Source of the DNA: Lumbricus rubellus
Lineage: Eukaryota; Annelida; Clitellata; Crassiclitellata; Lumbricidae
Direction: 5' to 3'
Assembly (NCBI GenBank): GCA_945859605.1
Contig: OX243824.1
Span: forward strand, 2,008,078 to 2,072,077
DNA length: 64,000 nt
Position 1 is the stretch's first letter. Each line of letters opens with the position of its first letter. Under the pieces are notes generated by a model that was not told the DNA's origin, ran no database searches, and saw only the letters and a program-made list of their open reading frames with translations. Positions 11,263-22,194 of the stretch are shown here, one piece after another. Both the position numbers and the translations under genes were made by a program.

Positions 11263-11393
11263 CTTCTTTCTGGAAGTAGGTACAGCTTGCAGTATGGATT
11301 CCTCGGTTGACCGTTCACTCTCGGAGGAAGATCAACGGCGCTAACGACCGTCACGATCAACTGACAAGTGGATGCGTCGTAGAACATCTTCAC
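11263..11393 (-). CDS. RIM: RIM exon 10: C2A domain, first part
   Basis: VKMFYDASTCQLIVTVVSAV then DLPPRVNGQPRNPYCKLYLL, the first beta strands and loop 1 of C2A (vertebrate VKLWYDKVGHQLIVTIL..DLPSREDGRPRNPYVKIYFLP). The two loop-1 aspartates that bind calcium in synaptotagmin are replaced (V and N), as expected for RIM. Acceptor GACGAAG after a T-rich tract; donor AAG|GTTCAT is weak, but the AG overhang plus T of exon 11 restores the Ser of ERRSEKSKRRTK. Confidence 0.93.
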
Positions 11394-11459
11394 CTTCGTC
11401 AAAGAAAAAAACCAACTTAATATGCTGAAATAATTATAATATTGTAGCATCGGCCAATT

Positions 11460-11495
11460 TATAAATATATGCGCAGTAACCTAAAATAAAGGTGT
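11460..11495 (-). promoter_or_regulatory. PSE/TATA-like module, diffuse TATA
   Basis: ACACCTTTAT then CATATATTTATAA around spacing 25-32. Confidence 0.45.
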
Positions 11496-11763
11496 GTAAA
11501 AAATTTACATGTGATGAGTTTGATCTTTTGTTCGTTCGCTCGCTAGCTCCTGAATTGTATTGTGTGCGGGTGTGCATTATTTTGTGTGTGAATGTGTGTG
11601 CCTGTATGCAGTCTTATTATATTAAGATTTGAATGAAAAGGAATAGATCCAGGCTGCCTGGATCAAGGGATCCAATTTAGGTGTCCCATGTTGCCACCGT
11701 GCTATTTTAAGTATGCTAATGTGATAATTTGGTTGATGGTTACAATAAAAGTTTTTTTTATTG

Positions 11764-12025
11764 AATTGATCGATTGATTGATTGATCGATTGATTGATTT
11801 ATTGATCGATTGATTTATTGATCGATTGATTGATTGATCGATTGATCGATTGATTGATTGATCGATTGATTGATTGATTGATCGATTGATTGATTGATTG
11901 ATTGATCCATTGATTGATTGATCGATTGATCGATTGATCGATTGATTGATTGATCGATCGATTGATTGATTGATTGATCGGTTGATTGATTGATTGATTG
12001 ATTGATTGATCGATCGATTGATTGG

Positions 12026-12068
<43 letters not shown>
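11764..12068. repeat. ATTG/ATCG tetranucleotide microsatellite
   Basis: About 300 bp of ATTG units with regularly interspersed ATCG, ending only 14 bp from the RIM exon 9 donor. Confidence 0.97.
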
Positions 12069-12071
<3 letters not shown>

Positions 12072-12082
12072 CATAGAAATAC

Positions 12083-12210
12083 CTGCATTCGACCACAGTT
12101 CTGTGGAATGTATTGATTTGTCTGAGCAGTTCCTGGAGATCCGGGTGACGTGATCGTAACACTCGGCTTATTCAGGGCAGCGATTGTCAACTGGTTCTGT
12201 TCCAATCGCT
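12083..12210 (-). CDS. RIM: RIM exon 9: PDZ-C2A linker
   Basis: 2 + 126 bases. Contains KPSVTITSPGSPGTAQ, matching the RPSISVISPTSPG linker of vertebrate RIM just before C2A, and ends GRMQ in phase 0. Acceptor TTGTAG at 12211 and donor CAG|GTATTT at 12082, immediately beside the long ATTG repeat of the next intron. Phases join exon 8 (one base) and exon 10 (phase 0). Confidence 0.9.
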
Positions 12211-12480
12211 CTACAACATGAGCATCGATCGGAGTAATTCAACTGCATGGTGAAGAGAAACGCCGATCTCAGCAAAATGAAAAAATAAATTTGAAATCAT
12301 AAAAAATGAGATAATCGAATTGAAATGATTGGGAAAATAATTCAAATAAATGAGAAAATAAATTAATTGTATTCAAAGAAATTGGAATAACACAATCACA
12401 AGCACCGTGACCATAATTTTGAATTCACTACACAAAACAAAAGTTATCTCAGCGTTTTTTTAAATAATATTATACACACA

Positions 12481-12516
12481 AGCACACGCGCGCACACACT
12501 CGCACACACACTCACT

Positions 12517-12596
<80 letters not shown>
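12481..12596. repeat. CA dinucleotide microsatellite
   Basis: Interrupted then pure CA repeat in the intron between RIM exons 8 and 9. Confidence 0.97.
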
Positions 12597-12598
<2 letters not shown>

Positions 12599-12634
12599 GG
12601 TGTACTTACCCGTAATTACAGGTGTAATAATTAC

Positions 12635-12796
12635 CTGGCAGCTCTGGTATGCCGATTCTCAGTTCTCCCATTCGAATCGGTCTCTGGACGACTAATTCAA
12701 CTCTTGGATCCATCTTTGCTTCAAAGATGACATCGTAGACTTGCTCGAATGTCAGACCTCGCAGGTTGTGACCATTCCATCGAACGACTTCGTCCC
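12635..12796 (-). CDS. RIM: RIM exon 8: PDZ domain second half
   Basis: Encodes GDEVVRWNGHNLRGLTFEQV then YDVIFEAKMDPRVELVVQRP, a clear match to RIM PDZ (GDEVLEWNGKxLxGAT..EVYNIILESK..PQVELVVSRP). It starts with two bases (GG) that need a preceding exon ending in one base, exactly as the plus-strand PDZ exon at 55738 does. Acceptor GTCATAG; donor CCAG|GTAATT. A second strong donor, GTAAGT at about 12608, is reachable in frame and could give a 9-codon longer form. Confidence 0.93.
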
Positions 12797-12843
12797 CTAT
12801 GACACAAAAATATCCAATTCACAATAATATTATAATAATTCTT

Positions 12844-12910
12844 TAACCCTTTAATGCCGAGAAGGTAGTAAATGGTATGGGAAATTCTATACCCTCCGAT
12901 GATGAAGTCA
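12844..12910. mobile_element. Half of a piggyBac-like mini-MITE
   Basis: TTTAACCCTTTAATGCCGAG followed by GGTAGTAAATGGTATGGGA; matches the complete 62-bp element at 37005-37066 on its left side. Confidence 0.65.
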
Positions 12911-13019
12911 AACTTATTTAAAGGCGGATAACTAAACGCGATTAGTCCGTTGGAGACTGGTAAGCTTTAAACACCTTTAAAATAAATGTAACGACTGCAA
13001 CATAACTTTGGAAAGTAAA

Positions 13020-13219
13020 NNNNNNNNNNNNNNNNNNNNNNNNNNNNNNNNNNNNNNNNNNNNNNNNNNNNNNNNNNNNNNNNNNNNNNNNNNNNNNNNN
13101 NNNNNNNNNNNNNNNNNNNNNNNNNNNNNNNNNNNNNNNNNNNNNNNNNNNNNNNNNNNNNNNNNNNNNNNNNNNNNNNNNNNNNNNNNNNNNNNNNNNN
13201 NNNNNNNNNNNNNNNNNNN
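13020..13219. other. 200-N assembly gap, expected site of the PDZ first-half exon
   Basis: Exactly 200 N, a typical placeholder for an unsized gap. It sits in the intron between exon 6 (15.3 kb) and the PDZ second-half exon (12.7 kb), where the exon encoding GLKVTGGKM...GHLRAG should be and is not otherwise visible on the minus strand. Confidence 0.9.
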
Positions 13220-13368
13220 CAATCATCAACACAACCGGGTCAATAATAATATTATTATAATAATTTCAATGCAAATTAAATGAAGCATCTTTCCGAAATA
13301 TCATCACGATAATAACTTCGTTTTAAGTTGGGGGCAACAACAAAAACTATCTGGACTGAATGAAATAT

Positions 13369-13404
13369 ACACCTCTAAAAGTGTTTTACAATGGCTATAT
13401 AAAT
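13369..13404 (+). promoter_or_regulatory. PSE/TATA-like module
   Basis: ACACCTCTAAAAG then TATATAAATA at 27. Confidence 0.6.
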
Positions 13405-13749
13405 AACGGGCGGAATAGGTTTACTACATTGAGCATAATCTAAACTGGCCGATTTGGTGGGGTTTAACACCGTCCATTTCATAGAAAGAGTAAACAGCAT
13501 CGATTGCGATGACTTACGCGTCAGAGATATATATTTTTTAATCTACCAGTGATGTAGAGCTCTCTTCTATTACTATCGCGAATTGGGATAAGTATGTCTC
13601 ATTTGAATATCAATGATCGTCACACTAATGTGTGTGTATATATAATATGCATATATATATACACACTTTTAGAAATTTTGAAATAAACTCTAAAAGATTA
13701 AAATCGAATAACGGCAATCCGGAGTACAATTCTTCGTCTCATCTTTAAG

Positions 13750-13785
13750 ACACCTTCAAAATCTTTCAAAACAACTCTACATAAG
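13750..13785 (+). promoter_or_regulatory. PSE/TATA-like module, weak TATA
   Basis: ACACCTTCAAAA then TACATAAG at 28. Confidence 0.45.
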
Positions 13786-14474
13786 CACACGGCAGCATAG
13801 CTAGGATACCTCGAAGCATGTTGGTTCAGTACAGTGATTCTGAGTAACACTATTATAAGGTTATTAAAGTCAAAGATACTTCAAAAATCGTCGAATAATT
13901 TTCACCTAATCCTAAACCCTGACAATGTCGAAAATGCAATTCATAGAGAAGTTATTGAGAATTAAAGTGAGAAGAAATTTCAATAACTACGATTGAAACT
14001 CAAAAGTGAGATATGAAACAGAGGCAGTGTCATACCTAGGGCCCCTTTACCTCCGACGCCACCCCGCTCGCCGGGACTGGCACCTTCGACGTTTTTGTTT
14101 AAGATCATGTGACCAACTTGATGTCTACCATCAGGTGAAGGCTGCCATTGAGCCGGATGCTGTAACGTTAAGGATTGTGGTTATGTAGTAAGCAAGTTAA
14201 AAACGACCGATGTAGTTATAAGTATTATAACAGCGATGAGTCACTTAAGTAAATCATGTATCATTTGAAAAATGGTGTTTAATAAGTTCACGACATTTAG
14301 TTAAGCGCTCACATCAGAAGAAGAGTTTTTAAAACTTTCATAGAATGATTATGGTTAATGTAAGCGAAAAATCAACATCGTCATCGTCATTGCCGTCGTA
14401 GTTATCGTCATAATCGTCATCATCGTCATCATTGCCGTTGTACAACAACCGTTACTACAGCTATTGTAATGCAT

Positions 14475-14545
14475 TATATTTACACATTTATATAGCGCCT
14501 TTCACACAATGACTATTCAGAGGCGCTCTCAACACGGAAAACTCT
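14475..14545. mobile_element. LINE/SINE tail fragment
   Basis: ACACATTTATATAGCGCC...CAGAGGCGCTCTC, the shared tail stem in inverted orientation. Confidence 0.65.
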
Positions 14546-14629
14546 GGGGGGGAGGAGAAATGGTTTTTAATTAAAGAACGACAGACTGATAATGGAAAGC
14601 GAGTCATGAGTTTAAGCCGTAATGACGGA

Positions 14630-14682
14630 TGGTATAGGATTTCCCATGCCATTTACTACCATCTCGGCATTAAAGGGTTAAG
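14630..14682. mobile_element. Half of a piggyBac-like mini-MITE
   Basis: CCATTTACTACCATCTCGGC then ATTAAAGGGTTAA, the right half of the family seen whole at 37005-37066. Confidence 0.65.
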
Positions 14683-15210
14683 CCATAATGACGGTGGAAG
14701 GTCATTTGAAATAGACGGACCAGCAAACGCCTGATGTTGGCCAAGAGCTGCAGTCCTAGTCCTGGGAATAAAACAGATCAAGGAAGATGTTGTCCGAGAT
14801 GGAGATGCAGATAATGACGTTTGCATATAGTTTTAGGGGAATTTAGGGGCATTCAGCTAGAGTGCAACTACTTAACTGGCTCTACTACTACATCTCTTAC
14901 TATCAGTCATGCTGCTGCTACTACTAGTTCTACAGCTGCTACTACTGGCACTTCTACTATTGGTTTTGCTACTTCTATAATGACACTGCTGCTACTATAA
15001 TAATAGTGCGACTATTCTTAATACTATAAAAAAAGTCGAACGCTTTAGCCAATCTGCCAACGCGTTCCTCACGCTAAAAAGGTGCTAGCAATAAGTAAAC
15101 ATGACCTCACGCGCAAAAATAAAGCATTAAGAAATTAAAAAAATGATAGACAACTTGAATGATTGACTCATTTCATTATTAATTGATTGATTGATTGATT
15201 GACTCATTGT

Positions 15211-15244
<34 letters not shown>

Positions 15245-15252
15245 TATTCTAC

Positions 15253-15347
15253 CTCAAGAAATTTGCTGATCTTAGCGACCAGCATTTCGTCTCTCTTCCA
15301 ACTTTCATCGCCAAGATTGAACTGTTGACCGAGAGCCAATCTCTGAT
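15253..15347 (-). CDS. RIM: RIM exon 6: short exon upstream of PDZ
   Basis: 2 + 93 bases: QRLALGQQFNLGDESWKRDE then MLVAKISKFLE, between acceptor TTTTTGCAG and donor GAG|GTAGAA. The DEMLVAKISK part is in the place where vertebrate RIM has DRLIGRVLLNK just before the PDZ domain. Similarity is weak, so the call rests on splice sites, phase with exon 5 and position. Ends in phase 0, while the PDZ first-half exon known only from 55602 starts with one leftover base, so the upstream join is not clean. Confidence 0.6.
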
Positions 15348-16015
15348 CTGCAAAAACAACATTGCAAAGACTTTAATATACAGTAAACAATAGTTTATAC
15401 AAAGTCATCGTAACATTGGAGACTAACACAGATTTACTTTCTCTTTACAGAAGTAGACGTAACGAGATAAAAAAAAAAAACAGACATAATTATACAGACA
15501 TAACGGTTCATTTTAGACACCGTTAACTGATTTATCACCGCATCACTAAATACTTTTAACGAGTTAGCTCAGCGCGCCAAAAATAAGCAGGGGTGTTGCT
15601 GCAGCTTTGACACTACCAGGTATGTAGACAAGGAAGTTAGATTGTGCAATGACTTAGAGCAGTGCTTCCCAACCTTTTCGACTGTAAGGCCACTTTTTAT
15701 GTGTTGGAGGACACGAGTACCACTTTTTCTTAGTTAAAGGACATAAGGGCCTTTAGGGGGCCACAATGCTAAATTTTAATTAACTAAAAGCATATAAAAA
15801 TTGTTATAATTAATTCAAAGTAGAATGTTTTATGTTTATAGACTTCAAAATAATATAATTTGTAATAGAAAATAATTATATGTTTTATCCTGTCCAAATT
15901 GTCAATAATTTTTTCATATATTTTTGTTAATTCTTTGAGAGACGAAGTGCCATTGTTGAGGCCTCAACGTCTTAGAGTGTGTACTCATGTATTTGAATTG
16001 ACTGAAACAAAATAC
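15348..16015. other. RIM intron 5
   Basis: At 15655-15780 there is CAGTGCTTCCCAACCTTTTC and a GGCCAC..GGGGGCCAC segment typical of hAT-derived MITEs, but no matching right end was found. The rest is AT-rich. Confidence 0.5.
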
Positions 16016-16809
16016 TCCACCAACCCTTTTCGCTGATGCTCTCGCTCTCCTGCTCCTCAGCGCTCGTCCCCTCCGGCGTCGTCTGCACCCCATCATCCGA
16101 GCTACTCATCGACGACTGCCGCTTTCCCCCATTCCGATGGGGTCGATGGTGTTTCTGGGGCGACGACCGAGCATAGTCCGACGGATCGGAACCCAACGAG
16201 TCGTTCCTCAGCGATGAATCGAGTCTCTGGCGACCAAACGCGGCAGCCGACTTTGGATCGAGGTGGTTCCTATTGGACAGACCGCCGTCACCATAGCGAC
16301 GGTTGCTATCGTCGATTATGACGTCGCCCCTAGCAACGACGGTTCCTCCTCCCCCGCGGGAGGAAGAAGGTTTCCTCGGTGTTTTGTCGAACGGATGGTG
16401 AGGCTCGATGACGCCGTTCCCGTGCATCAGTCGGTCGGGATGGAACTCCGTCGGGGGTGAGTCGAGTATCGAGGCGCCTGCAGGGTCCTTGTGTCGGTAT
16501 CGCCGGTTGTTCTCGTAGCCCTGGTACGACCCTGGCGGGGGGCGAGGGTTGTCCACCGATGCAGGGTCCTTCAGGGGTCGGTCAGGCGAGAGGCGGTCGC
16601 GATAATCGCGGTAGGTTGCTGTTGTGTCCCTGGTCCTGTCCGGAGCGGTGATCACGTCGCGGGTACCACCACCTCCTCCTCCTCCTCCTCGTTGTCTCGT
16701 GAGAGGGTCATTGTCGGGGTCGTTGGTGTAGGAATCGCGGGATAGTTGGTCCGTTGGATGGGTTAAAATCCCATCATCCTGCCTGCGCCCCATCGTGTCT
16801 CTCCCGTCC
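16016..16809 (-). CDS. RIM: RIM exon 5: long Arg/Asp/Gly linker ending ISEKGWW
   Basis: 264 codons with one base left over at each end. It contains a Gly run, repeated RD/DR dipeptides, and ends TTPEGTSAEEQESESISEKG, close to the SEKGSW-type sequence that precedes the PDZ region in vertebrate RIMs. Acceptor CCATCCAG at 16810. The chosen donor is GGA|GTATTT at 16015 because it gives the phase needed by exon 6; an alternative donor AAAAGG|GTTGGT nine bases earlier would not. Confidence 0.8.
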
Positions 16810-16934
16810 CTGGATGGAGTAGAAAGGCAGTGGACTAAGATTATGTGACTGCACATAGGTTTAAACTGCGTTGGCAGGAACATCAATCAATCAATTGATC
16901 AATCAATCAATCAAAATAATCGAGAATCATCTTA

Positions 16935-17115
16935 TTGTATTTTATTGTATTGTACTGTATCGCAGTGTATTGTATTGTATTGTATTGTATTGTATTGTAT
17001 TGTATTGCATTGAAACATTTATAAAGCGCCTCTTCTAATGTGAACCGTTCAGGGGCGCTCCCAGTGCGCAAGGCCACGAGAGAAGAAATAAGTTTTGAAG
17101 AAAGAAAATGAGGAG
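16935..17115 (-). mobile_element. 3' fragment of the CR1/L2-like LINE
   Basis: ATTGT pentamer run, ATTTATAAAGCGCC, CAGGGGCGCTCCCAGTGCGC and the adjoining AAGGCC..AGAAG sequence match the 3' end of the LINE at 60845-61708. Confidence 0.8.
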
Positions 17116-17503
17116 GAGGGATTACCAGTTAGAAGTTGAGATTGATTGGAAGCATCCAGAGAAAGGGCCAATTGATGTTAAGGAACGGGGCTGAGCGACT
17201 AGTTTTATATTTCGATTTATTTGATAATATACTTTTTCTGTGGGTTCCATCCAAGCGGAATGTTGATCAATTTTGAGTCTCCCATTATATTGTAGCCAAT
17301 GTCTCAACTGCCTGTCATGATGTTTTGCGTAATATTTGTTGCAACAAAGTCACTTGCCCTATGTTCAACTTAAACACCTTTAAATCAGTGCACTGTGGAT
17401 CTATGTGTACTGCAAATTCTTGATAACGCTACTTTGAATTTTACTGATATTAAAATAGAAGTTTAAAAATAACAAGTCTAACCTAGAGAAAGAGTAACCC
17501 ACA

Positions 17504-17513
17504 GCCACCGCCA

Positions 17514-17545
<32 letters not shown>

Positions 17546-17885
17546 GCCACCACCACCACCACCACCACCACCACCACCACCACCACCACCACCACCACCA
17601 CCACCACCACCACCACCACCACCACCACCACCACCACCACCACCACCACCACCACCATCATCACCACCACCACCACCACCGTCATCGTCGTCGTCGTCGT
17701 CACCATCACCATCACCATCACCATCACCACCACCACCACAACCACCACCACCACCACCATGCACCACCACCACCACCACCATCATCAACATCATCACCGC
17801 CACCACCACCACCACCACCACCACCACCACCACCACCACCACCACCACCACCACCACCACCACCACCACCACCACCACCACCACC

Positions 17886-17934
<49 letters not shown>

Positions 17935-18051
17935 ACAACAACAATAACAACAACAACAACAACAACATCATCCTAACCATCACCATCGTCATCATTCTAA
18001 CCATCCCCATCGTCGTCGTCGTCATCGTCATCCTAACCATCCTAACCATCG

Positions 18052-18082
<31 letters not shown>
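17504..18082. repeat. CAC/CAT trinucleotide microsatellite complex
   Basis: Nearly 580 bp of CAC, CAT, GTC and CAA triplets ending beside the RIM exon 4 donor. Poly-His, poly-Val and poly-Gly open frames here are not genes. Confidence 0.97.
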
Positions 18083-18096
18083 GAACATCATCTTAC

Positions 18097-18473
18097 CCTT
18101 GCCTGGCTGTTTCCATCCTTCTTCCACTTTCTCTTCCAACGCCTCTTTCCTTATTCCAACCCCGGTCATATTCCTGCATCTGTTGTTGACGAACACCACC
18201 ATCTCCCACCGGGTGTCGCTCCACACCGGGACCTTGCGAGAAACGTTCCCCCGGTCCATCCGTCTCCCGTCCATCACCAAACAGCTGAGCTGGATCCGGT
18301 CTGTTCCCTTCGATCAAACGTGGATCCGGTCTGCGCTGTGAGTCCGTGATGAGATCCGGGTGAGATGGTTGGTCCGCACGAGGGACCTGGGGACCACGTT
18401 GCTGGGTCCTGGTATCCTCCGGTCGGTTCGGATGTCTGGATGGATCGCGGGGATCGGAGTACCTCGATTGATC
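18097..18473 (-). CDS. RIM: RIM exon 4: charged linker between zinc finger and PDZ
   Basis: 125 codons plus 2 bases, beginning DQSRYSDPRDPSRHPNRPED after acceptor TTGTGCAG and ending ETARQG at donor GTAAGA. Low complexity, rich in Arg, Asp, Pro and Gly, no recognised domain. The 2-base overhang (GG) is completed by the first G of exon 5, which supports the join. The donor lies directly beside a CAT repeat tract. Assignment to RIM rests on frame, splice sites and position rather than on sequence match. Confidence 0.75.
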
Positions 18474-18854
18474 CTGCACAATAGGTTTGTTATACAATCG
18501 TGTGACACAATAGCATTGTATATGAAATGTAGTCCTTTATAAGACAAGACAAAACAGGTTTTAATTTCTTTTAAATTACCATATCTGAACGAAATCATAG
18601 TTGCATGTATTGGTAGAAATTTTACTTCTGTACGATTCATTAATGATGTCGTTAAACCTTCGAATAATAAAAAAAAATAATAAACAATGTCATCATTAAA
18701 GCAAAATAACCCACAAGCTATTTCGCCATGGTCGACTTAAATCATTATAACGCCTGTCGTGTTATAACTATGTTTCAGGATGTTCCAGGCTGTAAACTTA
18801 GATTGCAGTACAAGAGACGAAAGCTGATAGTAATTATTATTCTCAATTCCGTTT

Positions 18855-18890
18855 TATTTATAATTCAGATCAAAAACTTAAAAGAGGTGT
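18855..18890 (-). promoter_or_regulatory. PSE/TATA-like module with duplicated downstream sequence
   Basis: ACACCTCTTTTAAG then TATAAATAA at 28. Downstream it shares CCTGAAACA and TATAACACGACA with module 20360. Confidence 0.62.
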
Positions 18891-19020
18891 ATAATAATAT
18901 GTTACATTTCTTATCGATCGCATGCTATAATAAAAGACGGATTGGAGTTTTAGCGAGTAGAGAAGTCTTATAGCAAACAAATGCGACAATCACAGAAATT
19001 GTAGGCCTAATAATTATTGT

Positions 19021-19064
19021 ACACACTCACACACTCACACACAAACACACACACACACACACAC
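19021..19064. repeat. CA microsatellite
   Basis: ACACTCAC and CACACA repeats in RIM intron 3. Confidence 0.9.
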
Positions 19065-19451
19065 ATCCTCAGGACTTGACAAGACTTCATATGACCTGGC
19101 TTTATTTTCGTCTGCAAGAACCCTTTGGGTCCGTCAGATCCGAAGCAAACACACTGATGCGCAGCAATTATCCTACAGACGGCGGTTGACTGACGATGCC
19201 ATGCTAGGCACAGGGTTCAATATTGGCGTCTTGGGTGCGTTCCACTCGCGATCGGGGTTGATTCAGAGATAACTCGGTGTATCGCGGAACGCGACATCGA
19301 GCACAATGAATGATGAGAGTTTATTTGCGACGTTATGACATTATGACTTTCAAAACATTTTTCATTCAATACCGTGTACAACTGTACATGCCAATTTACA
19401 TTACACTGATAGCATAGAACTCAATAGGCACCTCATGTGAATTGGTGCAGG

Positions 19452-19618
19452 CATGGGCGGAGTTTATCAGGGGCTAGGGGGGGGCTAAGCCCCTCCAAGA
19501 AGGCCCAAATTCAACTTTTTTGCCATGAAAATGGTATCCTTTTTCGGGGTTAGCCCTTCCAATAAGACCTAGACTCGGGGTTAGCCCCCCCAAGAACGGA
19601 AACCAAACTCCGCCCATG
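19452..19618. mobile_element. hAT-like MITE with 8-bp target duplication
   Basis: 167 bp with inverted ends CATGGGCGGAGTTT and AACTCCGCCCATG, flanked on both sides by GGTGCAGG. An 8-bp duplication with such ends is the hAT-superfamily signature; no coding capacity. Confidence 0.88.
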
Positions 19619-19827
19619 GGTGCAGGTCAATCTGTTTGAAATAATCTTTCTTTTGAAGATACACCTGTTACCTAGCATTGAATCAGCAATGTTTTACAGA
19701 CTCATGATGACCTAATTGCATCCCAGTGGTTGAACTGGCACCGCCTATTAGTAGGCTTTCTGGAGGGGCGCTACATAAATTGTTGAAATGAACGAATGAA
19801 GTTATCAATGAACGCTGCGCTGCTTAA

Positions 19828-19863
19828 ACACCTTTAAAATAATAGCAACCGGCGTTATAATTA
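19828..19863 (+). promoter_or_regulatory. PSE/TATA-like module
   Basis: TTAAACACCTTTAAAATA then TATAAT at 28. Confidence 0.6.
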
Positions 19864-20324
19864 CAGAATAGAATTCAACATAACTGCTAGTTAGCAGTAA
19901 GGCAAAAGATTGCTTAGTAATTGGTTAAAAAAAACTGATAGACACTCCACCATAAGGTACAGAAACCAGTTAGGCTGACTTTGTGTATGTTCGTATGTAA
20001 TGAATTTTACTTAGGATTAGTGTATAAAATTACATAATAATTACAAATAGTATGTTTTCTTCTCTAAATGCTAGGCTGATGCCAAACAAACTTTCCCTCT
20101 GTTGTCATAGCCTTTCGTTACACTATGGTTCCAAACAACGACACCATTCAAAATTGGAAATACAATAAAAAATGTTAAGTCATCGTCATCAGGTTTGTAT
20201 TCAAACATAATTATCACTTGTCGTGTTATGACTAAGTCACATCGCTGTTTCAGGCGACTAACTTCAACTGGAACACGAGGGGCAAAAAAAGGAAAATTTG
20301 ATTATTGTTATGTCAATTCTCTTA

Positions 20325-20360
20325 CACTTATAAAGCTAATAGCATACTTAAAAGAGGTGT
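20325..20360 (-). promoter_or_regulatory. PSE/TATA-like module with duplicated downstream sequence
   Basis: ACACCTCTTTTAAG then TATAAGTG at 28. Paralogue of module 18890, 1.47 kb away. Confidence 0.62.
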
Positions 20361-20598
20361 GTAATAATAAGTTACATTTCTTATCGATCGTATGCTATTA
20401 TAATAAACGACGGATGGGTGTTACAGTAGAGAGTAGCGATATCTTATAGCAAACAAATGCGACAATCACAGAAATTATTGTGTCATAATAATACAGCTCA
20501 ATATTATTGTGTCCACATTATACACGAACACATACACGCACAGCCACAAACACACACACGTACGCAAACACACCTACGTACGCACGCACACCTAGCTG

Positions 20599-20686
<88 letters not shown>
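20599..20686. repeat. AT dinucleotide microsatellite
   Basis: Pure TA repeat of about 85 bp. Confidence 0.97.
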
Positions 20687-20688
<2 letters not shown>

Positions 20689-21474
20689 GATGCACATATA
20701 CAATTATACATATTATATACACATTATATGAATAATTATTTTATCCTATTCTTCAACCTTCGTTCAAGTGCAATTTCAAAGAGACACATCGCTGTGTAAA
20801 CTTAAATCTGGACAACCTCTTTGACCTGACGCAGCGCTCATCAACTCGTCGATAATCCTGGAGCAAAGCGCTTGGCATTTAAACATTCTTTCAAAAAATA
20901 ATCTCCACTACGACGCACGACTATATCCACGCTGCTCGCTCGTGTTCCTCATCGACACCGAGCGTGCTCCGAGCAACACCCGAGCATTTGTGGAATGCGC
21001 CAACAGGCATAATTCTCCGATCGATATAGAGAAGCAGAGGATGCAGACAATGATGTTTGATTAAGGGCTTGAAGCCCACAGGCGAATATCGAAGTGAGGA
21101 AGACCCCATGCTATAATGGATAAGAAGTTTTGATGGTCCAGCCTCTCACTATGTGAGACTCCTCCGAAGTCATAGCAATGCCTATAGGATAGTCTTGAGT
21201 TGGACTAGGGTACCAGCCTATAGGTTTGTGTGGTTCTTCCGGTTTGCCGAGAGTCCGTATAATTATTATGCCTCATGCCACTTCAGATGGGCCGAGGAAT
21301 CAGTATGTGGTCTATTTTGGACTGGGAGCCAGCGGAGGTCACGTGGGGTGACATCACTTCCTTTTGACGTAGTTATTTGACATTTTGTGGTACATCATGA
21401 GTTCAGTTGATCGTTAGAACGATACATAAAATTAATGGTGTAACAGTTGTTAATGTTAAGCCTCAATTCCCAGC

Positions 21475-21510
21475 TATTAATAGCACCATTATCAAACTTT
21501 AAAAAGGTGT
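21475..21510 (-). promoter_or_regulatory. PSE/TATA-like module, weak TATA
   Basis: ACACCTTTTTAAAG then TATTAATA at 28. Confidence 0.45.
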
Positions 21511-21621
21511 GAAGCATCGTTTTATAATTTATTCAAATTTTATTGTATTAATTTGCGTGCGCGTGCATTTCAATAATATTATTAAGTGCACCATATAATT
21601 ATTCCAACTATTTATTGTACA

Positions 21622-22010
21622 ACCTGGTGGCTGATCGGTGACGCGTTTGCTCACAGAGCGAACGGCTGCCGGTTCGACTCCGGGTAGCGACCTTAACTCA
21701 GTTGAGAGAGCGCTGGTCATTAAACTGAGAGTCATCCACGCGACCCGGGTTCGAGTCTCACACAGTGCTTTAATTTATTTAAAGTTTCTGTTAGCTGCCA
21801 TTGGCGCTTTTCTGTTGTGTTGCTTGACTCGGGTTCTGTTGAAAATAAAATAGCCCTTCCCACTTCTGGCTTGGCCGAACCAGGGGTGATCCAGCACTTA
21901 GGCCACTTGTGTTAAGCTACCGAACCCACTGCTGTAAAGCCGACCTGCGTGTAGTGCAATAGTGGGCCGTATTTCGTTTAACCTGTACCTGTAATCATTC
22001 TGCGGTTTAT
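21622..22010 (+). mobile_element. SINE with a dimeric tRNA-like head
   Basis: Two tandem tRNA-like units: the first has B box GGTTCGACTCC at 21671-21681; the second has an A-box-like AACTCAGTTGAGAG at 21695 and B box GGTTCGAGTC at 21748. Body contains GCCATTGGCGC and TTGCTTGACTCGGGTTCTG. Neither unit is a complete tRNA gene. Confidence 0.8.
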
Positions 22011-22064
22011 CAGATTGAATCATTAAACGAAGTTTATGATTATAAACAGAAACTTCTTACTTAG

Positions 22065-22100
22065 ACACCTCTGGCTAGTTTAATACACATTCTATAAATA
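22065..22100 (+). promoter_or_regulatory. PSE/TATA-like module
   Basis: TTAGACACCTCTGG then TATAAATA at 28; lies between the inverted SINE pair. Confidence 0.58.
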
Positions 22101-22194
22101 TTTAATTTTAGGTTTAACGCCAGTTACGTCCAATGCTGCCAGAGCTGGGCTTTTCCCACTAGATCTGTGTTTTTGCCCTTCGTCTGGGTTTAAT

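Larger units (their letters stand above)
13220..15252. other. RIM intron 6, right of the gap
   Basis: Two promoter-like modules (13369, 13750), a LINE tail fragment (about 14475-14545), a piggyBac-like mini-MITE half (14630-14682), CTACTACTG-type repeats (14880-15010) and an ATTG repeat (15178-15244) adjoining exon 6. Confidence 0.6.

Noticed and set aside
15655..15780. Complete hAT MITE
   Set aside because: A typical left end (CAGTGCTTCCCAACC) is visible but no matching right end or target duplication was found.
21622..21768. Functional tRNA genes
   Set aside because: A and B boxes are present but acceptor and anticodon stems do not form a complete cloverleaf, and related bodies follow other copies, so these are SINE heads. 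The same applies to 50449 and 58278.
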